NCBI GenBank assembly: GCA_004561775.1
Contig: SFUD01000137.1
Location: forward strand, 1 to 5,117
DNA: 5,117 bases
Origin: a bacterium
GTDB taxonomy: Bacteria; Bacteroidota; Bacteroidia; Bacteroidales; UBA932
Direction: 5' to 3'
Both the position numbers and the translations under genes were made by a program. Every line of letters begins with the position of its first letter. The stretch's first letter is position 1. Positions 1-4,726 of the stretch are shown in pieces. The notes beneath the pieces are model-generated. The model saw nothing but the letters and a program-made list of their open reading frames with translations. It was not told the origin of the DNA and did not search any database.

Positions 1-334
1 CATCATTTACCATCTGATACATGCGCCCATGGCCAGGCGACAGCCTCATTCGGCGGAGATACGGAGGTGGCGTTGGCAATCGGCGCAGATGGGCCGATAG
101 ATTTGCGTCTGTCTGAGCAGCGGCGCCAAGTAGGCAGCAAGGAAGACGTGCACTTATATGAAAGGTGCTCTGAAAGGTCGCACACCGCAGCTGCGAGTTA
201 GCAAATCCGGCCCAGGTGCACCAGATTGGTAGCCAAACCGGAGTACTCTTCTCCGCCGGATGAGGTTTGTTGCTGGCATGGCCGCCGTTGAGACGATGCA
301 CCAGGCGTAGATGCGTATAGGCTGCTCACATAAG
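1..334. other. No recognisable gene; G+C-rich flank of unknown nature
   Basis: I find no gene that I can support here. By hand count the stretch is about 57% G+C, somewhat above the pckA and recQ lines I sampled. Two long frames stay open: one on the + strand from the window edge to a TAG at 199-201, and one on the - strand from a TGA near 329 to the window edge. Neither carries a family motif I know, and both are rich in Cys, His, Trp and Arg in the way of non-coding G+C-rich DNA. A short ATG frame at 159-233 gives only 24 residues. No tRNA cloverleaf, transposase, terminal repeat or promoter of the TAnnTTTG type was seen. It lies downstream of the pckA terminator, so it is not part of that transcript. 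It could hold the fragment of a gene lying mostly outside the window. Confidence 0.5.
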
Positions 335-337
335 AAT

Positions 338-369
338 AAAAAACTCGGGAGCCGTTTATGACTCCCGAG
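338..369 (-). terminator. Rho-independent terminator of pckA
   Basis: Read on the - strand, CTCGGGAG (362-369) pairs perfectly with CTCCCGAG (344-351). The stem extends by a T-G wobble and a C-G pair to 10 bp, closing a six-base loop ATAAAC. The stem is followed at once by six T residues (338-343). It lies about 110 bases past the native pckA stop (478-480) and overlaps the end of the extended open frame (stop at 356-358), whose last codons therefore run through the hairpin. That is a sign that the extended frame is not the natural end of the gene. Confidence 0.9.
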
Positions 370-1990
370 AGTTAATCAATTTGCCGGTGGCCGCCGCGGA
401 CCTGCCGCCGCGGACCTGCTGCCGAAGACCTACTGCTGCTGACCTGCAACTGCCGCAGGACCTGCTGCTGGCAGGGGCTACTGCAGCTGAGGGCCGGCGG
501 TTACGAGGGCCTTGCCTGCGGTGTTGGTGGTGAACTTGGTGAAGTTCTTGATGAAGCGCTGTGCATTCGAAGTTGAAGTATGGTATGGTCTTGGTTGGAG
601 CGCTGTCAATTGAGCCGTCCAGGATGGCGTCAATTATACCGCGGGTATCCTTAATGGAGATACGTTTGCCTGTTCCGTTCCAGCCTGTGTTTACAAGGTA
701 TGCCTTTGCGCCGGATTTCTCCATCTTCTTTACAAGCTCCTCGGCATATTTGGTTGGGTGGAGTGAGAGGAATGCTGCGCCAAAGCAAGCCGAGAAGGTT
801 GGGGTTGGCTCTGTGATGCCTCTCTCTGTTCCTGCAAGTTTAGCGGTGAAGCCAGAGAGGAAGTAGTATTTTGTCTGCTCCGGTGTAAGGATAGAGACTG
901 GAGGAAGCACTCCGAATGCGTCTGCAGAGAGGAAGATTACCTTCTTTGCTGCAGGAGCCTTAGAGATTGGTTTTACGATATTCTCAATATGGTAGATAGG
1001 GTAAGAGACACGGGTGTTCTCTGTTACGCTCTTGTCTGAGAAGTCGCAAACACCATTCTTGTCTACGGTAACGTTCTCCAAGAGAGCGTTTCTCTTGATT
1101 GCTTTGTAGATGTCTGGCTCTGCCTCTTTGCTAAGGTTGATAACCTTTGCGTAGCAGCCGCCCTCAAAGTTGAAGACACCGTCGTCGTCCCAACCGTGCT
1201 CGTCGTCACCTATGAGCGCGCGTTTAGGGTCTGTAGAGAGGGTTGTCTTACCTGTTCCTGAGAGACCGAAGAAGATGGCTGTCTCGCCCTTCTCGTTTGT
1301 GTTTGCAGAGCAGTGCATAGAGGCAATGCCCTTGAGAGGGAGGTAGTAGTTCATCATAGAGAACATGCCCTTCTTCATCTCACCGCCATACCAGGTGTTA
1401 ATGATAACCTGCTCGCGGCTGGTAAGGTTGAATACAACCGCTGTCTCTGAGTTGAGACCAAGCTCTTTGTAGTTGGTGAGTTTTGCCTTTGATGCGTTGA
1501 ATACAACAAAGTCTGGCTCGCCAAAGTTTGCAAGCTCCTCGTCTGTAGGACGGATGAACATATTCTTTACAAAGTGTGCCTGCCAAGCAACCTCCATAAT
1601 GAAACGAACCTTCATTCTGGTATTCTCGTTTGCTCCGCAGAAGCCATCCACTACATAGAGTTTCTTGTTAGAGAGCTCTTTGATAGCCAAATCTTTGCAA
1701 GCCTTCCAAGCCTCTTGTGAAGCCTTCTTGTTATCGTTCTTGTACTCATCTGAGGTCCACCAAACGGTGTCCTTTGATACCTCATCGTATACAATGAATT
1801 TGTCTTTAGGTGAACGGCCTGTGTAAACGCCTGTCATAACGTTGATTGCTCCAGACTCTGTCTTCTGGCCAATCTCATAACCTGTGAGGCCCTCTTTTGT
1901 CTCCTCCTCGTAAAGAAAATCGTAAGAAGGGTTGTAGATAACCTCTGTTGTACCGGTAATACCGTACTTGCTTAAATCAATTGCTGACAT
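356..1990 (-). CDS. pckA: Phosphoenolpyruvate carboxykinase (ATP), with a frame-disrupted C-terminus
   Basis: This cytosolic enzyme interconverts oxaloacetate plus ATP with PEP, CO2 and ADP. In fermenting Bacteroidales it is thought to run mainly towards CO2 fixation, feeding the succinate branch (family knowledge). The sequence shows the substrate motif TGRSPKDK with R59, metal ligands K207 and H226, the P-loop GLSGTGKTT (242-250, K248), the acidic pair D262-D263 in IGDDEHGWDDDG, and the nucleotide-binding GKRISIKDTR segment. Identity to the E. coli type is high up to E475 (FNFE). From there on the frame is wrong: residues 476-544 are a Ser/Arg/Ala-rich read-through product that crosses a tandem repeat and ends inside the terminator. 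The real tail lies in the +1 frame (478-558), and about 34 family residues between the two parts are missing. ATG at 1988-1990 fits the family start (MSAIDLSKYGI). It is a single gene, divergent from recQ. The product as written is probably impaired or an assembly artefact. Confidence 0.93.
   Translation of the reverse strand: MSAIDLSKYGITGTTEVIYNPSYDFLYEEETKEGLTGYEIGQKTESGAINVMTGVYTGRSPKDKFIVYDEVSKDTVWWTSDEYKNDNKKASQEAWKACKDLAIKELSNKKLYVVDGFCGANENTRMKVRFIMEVAWQAHFVKNMFIRPTDEELANFGEPDFVVFNASKAKLTNYKELGLNSETAVVFNLTSREQVIINTWYGGEMKKGMFSMMNYYLPLKGIASMHCSANTNEKGETAIFFGLSGTGKTTLSTDPKRALIGDDEHGWDDDGVFNFEGGCYAKVINLSKEAEPDIYKAIKRNALLENVTVDKNGVCDFSDKSVTENTRVSYPIYHIENIVKPISKAPAAKKVIFLSADAFGVLPPVSILTPEQTKYYFLSGFTAKLAGTERGITEPTPTFSACFGAAFLSLHPTKYAEELVKKMEKSGAKAYLVNTGWNGTGKRISIKDTRGIIDAILDGSIDSAPTKTIPYFNFECTALHQELHQVHHQHRRQGPRNRRPSAAVAPASSRSCGSCRSAAVGLRQQVRGGRSAAATGKLINSRES
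391..464. repeat. 14-bp tandem repeat, five copies, between pckA and its terminator
   Basis: On the + strand the unit CCGCCGCGGACCTG occurs twice identically (391-404, 405-418). It is followed by the variants CTGCCGAAGACCTA (419-432) and CTGCTGCTGACCTG (433-446). After a four-base insertion comes TGCCGCAGGACCTG (451-464). The shared core GACCTG recurs at spacings of 14, 14, 14 and 18 bases. The block is far richer in G+C than the genes around it and contains CCGCGG palindromes. Because 14 is not a multiple of three, the unit would change frame in each copy if translated, so it is unlikely to encode a protein repeat. It sits in the 3' untranslated region if the native pckA stop is used. Confidence 0.85.
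478..558 (-). pseudogene. pckA: Out-of-frame native C-terminus of PckA
   Basis: The - strand frame one base off the main pckA frame encodes RFIKNFTKFTTNTAG, then KALVTAGPQLQ and a TAG stop at 478-480. This matches the usual end of ATP-type PEP carboxykinases, which is FI(D/K)NF followed by KY/KF, an AG pair and (V/A)AAGP(K/Q)L. It has no start of its own and only makes sense as the tail of the gene upstream. Joined to the main frame it would give about 503 residues, against a usual 535-540. So the fault is a missing segment and not just one lost base. Confidence 0.88.
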
Positions 1991-2035
1991 TCTATTTTTT
2001 GTTTGTTGTTAATAAATCAATCTTCTAATTTTTCT

Positions 2036-2043
2036 TAATTTTG
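2036..2043 (+). promoter_or_regulatory. Predicted recQ promoter, -7 element
   Basis: TAATTTTG matches the TAnnTTTG consensus. No TTG lies at the ideal -33 distance; the nearest TTTG and TTG (2002-2008) are several bases too far upstream. This makes it weaker than the pckA promoter. Transcription would begin near 2047-2050, leaving a leader of about 50 bases before the ATG at 2098. It points towards the pckA promoter at 2083-2112. Confidence 0.45.
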
Positions 2044-2070
2044 TCACTGCACGGATGCCAAACAATGCAC

Positions 2071-2085
2071 CTTGCAAGTTTGCAA
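2071..2085. repeat. Paired TTGCAA palindromes near the predicted pckA transcription start
   Basis: Two copies of the self-complementary hexamer TTGCAA (2072-2077 and 2080-2085) are separated by GT. The first copy is part of the 8-bp palindrome CTTGCAAG (2071-2078). They cover the predicted pckA start site and overlap its -7 element. A pair of half-sites in this position could be a repressor operator, but no matching regulator is in the window and chance is possible in A/T-rich DNA. Confidence 0.3.
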
Positions 2086-2112
2086 AATTACGAAAATATG
2101 TGCAAAAATCAA
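2083..2112 (-). promoter_or_regulatory. Predicted pckA promoter, Bacteroidetes -33/-7 type
   Basis: On the - strand a TTG (2110-2112) is followed after exactly 19 bases by TAATTTTG (2083-2090), a full match to the Bacteroidetes -7 consensus TAnnTTTG. Transcription would begin near 2076-2080, giving a 5' untranslated leader of about 85-90 bases before the pckA ATG. The elements overlap the start codon of recQ (2098-2100), so the two genes' control signals are interlocked. Confidence 0.65.
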
Positions 2113-3960
2113 GCCATATTATCTATTCTGGAGAGGTACTGGGGATACCGCTCGTTCCGTCCCAATCAGCAGGAGATTATAGAGTCTGTTCTGGAGGGGA
2201 GGGATACCCTTGTGCTTATGCCAACCGGCGGCGGCAAATCTCTCTGCTTCCAGATTCCCGCGCTTGCTAAGGAGGGTATATGCATAGTTGTCTCTCCGCT
2301 GATTGCTCTTATAACAGACCAGGTGCAGAACCTTAACAATAGGGGAATAAAGGCGTTGGCGGTCTATTCGGGAATGACCTATCAGCAGATAGACCAGACT
2401 CTGGACAATGCCGTTTATGGCGACTACAAGTTGCTTTATGTCTCTCCGGAGAGGCTTGCAACCCCGCTCTTCAAGGCGCGCGCGGCCAAGATGAATATCT
2501 CTATGCTTGTGGTGGACGAGGCGCACTGCATCTCTCAGTGGGGCTATGATTTCAGACCTGCCTATCTGCAGATTGCGGAGATAAAGGAGATTATCGGGAA
2601 GGTGACAACTATGGCCCTTACTGCCACAGCCACTCCTGTGGTGGCAGATGACATTGTGTCAAAATTGCAGATGAGCAGCCCTGCCATTTTCCGCACCGGC
2701 TTTGAGCGCCCCAACCTCTCTTATGTGGTGCGCAAGGTGGAGGATAAGATTGGCAATATGATTAGGGTCTGCAGGGGTGTGCAGGGGAGCGGCATTGTAT
2801 ATGTTAGGGAGCGCAAGAGGGCGGAGGAGCTCTCTAAGGTGCTCTCTGCCAATGGAATAACAAGCAGCTATTACCACGCTGGGCTCTCCAAGGAGGTGCG
2901 GCGCGCGCGTCAGGATGCCTGGAAGGAGAACCGCATAAGGGTTATTGTTGCAACTAATGCCTTTGGTATGGGCATAGATAAGCCGGATGTGCGCTTTGTG
3001 GTGCATTATGATCTTCCCGATGCGGTGGAGGCCTATTTTCAGGAGGCAGGCCGTGCCGGCAGAGATGGCGAGCGCTCCTATGCAACCCTGCTTTGGAACA
3101 GTTCCGATTTGCAGCGCCTGCGACAGATTTACCGCATTACCTTTCCGCCTATAGATTATATAAAGGAGATTTATCAGAAGGTCTTTCTCTATCTGCAGAT
3201 TCCTTACGAGGAGGGCAAGGATACCAGCCGCAAGTTTGTGCTGAGCGAGTTTGCCAACCATTTTAAGCTTAATCAGCTCTCTGCCTTTTACGCAATTAAA
3301 TATATTGAGCAGGAGGGCTACTGGGAGCTTACAGATGAGGTTGAGACTCCTTCCCGAATAATGTTCAAGGTGAGCAGGAGCGACCTCTACCTTGTTCAGC
3401 TTAAGAACAGTGCTCTTGATGCCTTTATCAAGGCTCTGCTTAGGCTCTATGGCGGGCTCTTTACCCAACCTGTGATTATAGATGAGGAGTATATTGCCAG
3501 GCTTACCAACGATAGCACGGATGGTGTGGTTAGTAAGCTGCAGCGTCTGGCTGCCTATAATATTCTGGTCTATAGCAAGAGCGTCCGCTCTCCTCTTATT
3601 ATCTTTAATAATGAGCGTCTTACAGAGGATAATCTCTATATCTCCTCCAAGCGCTATCAGGAGCGGCGCGAGAGGCTTAAGGAGCGTCTGGATGCAATGG
3701 TTGCCTTTGTGCAGAATGGCTCCGAGTGCCGCAGCCGTCAGCTTATAAAGTATTTTGGCATAGAACCTGCCGGCGATTGCGGCATTTGCGATGTATGCCT
3801 TAATAATAAGAAGATTGTTAAGGCTTTGCGTCAGAGTGGCAGCGTGGAGCGGGAGCTTCTGATGAGCGCTGCCGGAGAGCGCTCAGAACTCTATCTGGAG
3901 GTCTATCGGGAGATGGTGGATGCGGGCCTTCTGCCACCTCCGGGCAAGGGCTTGTCTTGA
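2098..3960 (+). CDS. recQ: RecQ-family ATP-dependent DNA helicase
   Basis: This is a 3'-to-5' superfamily 2 helicase acting in recombination and repair of stalled forks. In the 620-residue product, motif 0 (YWGYRSFRPNQ, 14-24) is followed by motif I MPTGGGKS (K47), DEAH (140-143), the aromatic-rich loop SQWGYDFRP (146-154) and TATAT (175-179). The second helicase lobe has YHAGL, NAFGMGIDKPDVR and motif VI QEAGRAGRDG (315-324). A four-cysteine zinc motif lies at C544, C561, C564 and C567, with the C-x16-C-x2-C-x2-C spacing I recall for E. coli RecQ. Here it sits some 220 residues after motif VI, behind a region that looks winged-helix-like. No HRDC domain is visible. The frame is open back to 2041 and has another ATG at 2065. 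I chose 2098 because the family begins a few residues before the ILxxYWGY motif. There is no clear ribosome binding site. The gene seems intact, and it converges with the methyltransferase, 16 bp away. Confidence 0.93.
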   Translation: MCKNQAILSILERYWGYRSFRPNQQEIIESVLEGRDTLVLMPTGGGKSLCFQIPALAKEGICIVVSPLIALITDQVQNLNNRGIKALAVYSGMTYQQIDQTLDNAVYGDYKLLYVSPERLATPLFKARAAKMNISMLVVDEAHCISQWGYDFRPAYLQIAEIKEIIGKVTTMALTATATPVVADDIVSKLQMSSPAIFRTGFERPNLSYVVRKVEDKIGNMIRVCRGVQGSGIVYVRERKRAEELSKVLSANGITSSYYHAGLSKEVRRARQDAWKENRIRVIVATNAFGMGIDKPDVRFVVHYDLPDAVEAYFQEAGRAGRDGERSYATLLWNSSDLQRLRQIYRITFPPIDYIKEIYQKVFLYLQIPYEEGKDTSRKFVLSEFANHFKLNQLSAFYAIKYIEQEGYWELTDEVETPSRIMFKVSRSDLYLVQLKNSALDAFIKALLRLYGGLFTQPVIIDEEYIARLTNDSTDGVVSKLQRLAAYNILVYSKSVRSPLIIFNNERLTEDNLYISSKRYQERRERLKERLDAMVAFVQNGSECRSRQLIKYFGIEPAGDCGICDVCLNNKKIVKALRQSGSVERELLMSAAGERSELYLEVYREMVDAGLLPPPGKGLS

Positions 3961-3985
3961 GGTCTGTGAGCTTCTCTTAAGGTCT
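3955..3985. repeat. Imperfect 11-bp direct repeat holding both convergent stop codons
   Basis: TCTTGAGGTCT (3955-3965) and TCTTAAGGTCT (3975-3985) differ by one base and start 20 bp apart. The first contains the recQ TGA stop. The second contains, on the - strand, the TAA that ends the methyltransferase C-terminal remnant. No hairpin with a T-run separates the two genes, so no terminator is evident at this convergent junction. Confidence 0.5.
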
Positions 3986-4171
3986 TCTGAATTCTGCGCA
4001 GATTATTGCTGCGGCTGTTGCCACATTCAGAGATTCGCTGGTTTGCGCATCTGCAGGGTAGGGTGGAATGAGCAATTTCTCGTGCGCTCCAAGCAGGCTC
4101 TCCACTTGTGCAGGGATGCCGTTAGATTCGTTGCCAAGCAGCACCAGCGCGCTTTTGGGCAGCTGCTTTTT
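3977..4171 (-). pseudogene. Out-of-frame C-terminal half of the SpoU methyltransferase knot
   Basis: The - strand frame one base back from the main ORF encodes 64 residues. They contain ALVLLGNESNGI (motif 2), LLIPPYPA and SESLNVATAAAIICAEFRR (motif 3), and end at a TAA (3977-3979). These are the SAM-binding and knot-forming motifs of SpoU proteins, so this is plainly the missing end of the gene at 4027-4653. The two frames meet at a run of five A residues on the - strand (4167-4171). The stretch usually lying between the VYT strand and motif 2, which carries a GT-containing beta strand, cannot be found in either frame. This points to a lost segment and not a single-base slip alone. Confidence 0.85.
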
Positions 4172-4653
4172 GAAATTACATCGGGAATAGAGGTGTAAAC
4201 TATTCTCCTTCTGAAGATTGCGCCCATTGTGGCCTGGATGGTCTTGGAGTTGTAGAGCTCTACGCAGTCCTCCGAGCAGAAGAGGGCATCTGCTCCAAAC
4301 CAGTCTGCTATGCGTATTATTGTGCCAAGATTGCCCGGGTCTCTTACTCCGCAAAGGCCCAGATAGAGTGCTCTTCCCGATGCGGGGGCTGCCAGTTCTA
4401 TCTCCTCTTTGCTGTGGTTCTTCTGCTCCACTACGGCAAGTATGGGAGATGGGGTGGAGAGGGAGGATATTCTGGACATTGCATTGGCGCCTATCTCCTC
4501 TATGCGGTAGGTCTCCACTATTTTGAAATTGGATTTTTGCGCCTCTTCTACCATCTTTTGCCCCTCTACTATAAAGAGGCCGCTCTCTGTGCGGTATTTC
4601 TTCTGCTGCAGTTTGCGCAGTTCCTTTATCTTGTTTGCCGATATGGGATTCAT
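4027..4653 (-). CDS. SpoU/TrmH-family RNA 2'-O-methyltransferase, N-terminal part, frameshifted
   Basis: SpoU-class enzymes use S-adenosylmethionine to methylate ribose 2'-hydroxyls of rRNA or tRNA in the cytoplasm through a trefoil-knot (SPOUT) fold. The exact target cannot be read here. Residues 1-80 form the N-terminal substrate-binding domain typical of the group (ISANKIKELRKL, then LFIVEGQKMVEEA). The catalytic domain begins with DPGNLGTIIRIADWFG (N108, G110, R114) and TIQATMGAIF (138-147). After about K162 (codon 4168-4170) the frame goes wrong, and residues 163-208 are nonsense up to a stop at 4027. The missing GNE and SLNV motifs are found in the -1 frame at 3977-4171. The enzyme as written lacks two of its three SAM-site motifs. 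The spliced whole would be about 225 residues, short for the family. ATG at 4651-4653 fits the family start and lies five bases from a promoter -7 element. Confidence 0.85.
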   Translation of the reverse strand: MNPISANKIKELRKLQQKKYRTESGLFIVEGQKMVEEAQKSNFKIVETYRIEEIGANAMSRISSLSTPSPILAVVEQKNHSKEEIELAAPASGRALYLGLCGVRDPGNLGTIIRIADWFGADALFCSEDCVELYNSKTIQATMGAIFRRRIVYTSIPDVISKSSCPKARWCCLATNLTASLHKWRACLERTRNCSFHPTLQMRKPANL

Positions 4654-4658
4654 ACCTG

Positions 4659-4666
4659 CAAAGTTA
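4659..4666 (-). promoter_or_regulatory. Predicted methyltransferase promoter, -7 element
   Basis: TAACTTTG on the - strand matches the TAnnTTTG consensus and is followed by CAGGT and then the ATG at 4653. With the usual geometry transcription starts within a few bases of the ATG, so the message would have almost no leader. No TTG is present at the -33 distance; that position is A/T-rich. Confidence 0.55.
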
Positions 4667-4692
4667 CTTTTTTTTATTAATAATATATGTGT

Positions 4693-4700
4693 TATTTTTG
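4693..4700 (+). promoter_or_regulatory. Predicted tamL promoter, -7 element
   Basis: TATTTTTG matches TAnnTTTG. The -33 position is a T-run (near 4671) and not TTG. The start site would be near 4704-4707, giving a leader of about 20 bases without a Shine-Dalgarno sequence. It is back to back with the methyltransferase promoter in a 73-bp A/T-rich gap, the usual arrangement for two diverging single genes. Confidence 0.5.
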
Positions 4701-4726
4701 CAGTAAGAGTATAGATTAGATGTGGT

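Noticed and set aside
3..185. 60-residue ATG frame on the - strand
   Set aside because: Its composition is Ser/Cys/Trp/Arg-rich with no motif, it has competing open frames on both strands, and there is no promoter or family resemblance.
1..201. Partial + strand frame open from the window edge to TAG at 199-201
   Set aside because: It has no recognisable domain or codon bias like the real genes, and its 66 codons can stay open by chance at this G+C content.
205..261. Inverted repeat ATCCGGC / GCCGGAT as a structured RNA or mobile-element end
   Set aside because: There are only 7 paired bases across a 43-base loop, with no supporting element.
391..464. CRISPR array
   Set aside because: Units of 14 bp are directly abutting without spacers, and no cas genes are present.
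561..866. 101-residue + strand frame inside pckA
   Set aside because: It is antisense to conserved PckA residues and has no promoter or motif.
2041..2097. Longer RecQ starting at TTG 2041 or ATG 2065
   Set aside because: The extra residues match nothing in the family, and 2041 falls within the predicted promoter -7 element, upstream of the likely transcript start.
2659..3468. 269-residue frame on the - strand inside recQ
   Set aside because: It lies wholly antisense to the conserved helicase lobes, its Leu/His/Ile-rich product has no domain, and it mirrors recQ codon use.
4161..4176. Programmed -1 frameshift making a functional methyltransferase
   Set aside because: A5 allows slippage, but the codons do not form a classic X-XXY-YYZ heptamer, no stimulatory structure was seen, and the joined product would still lack a family segment.
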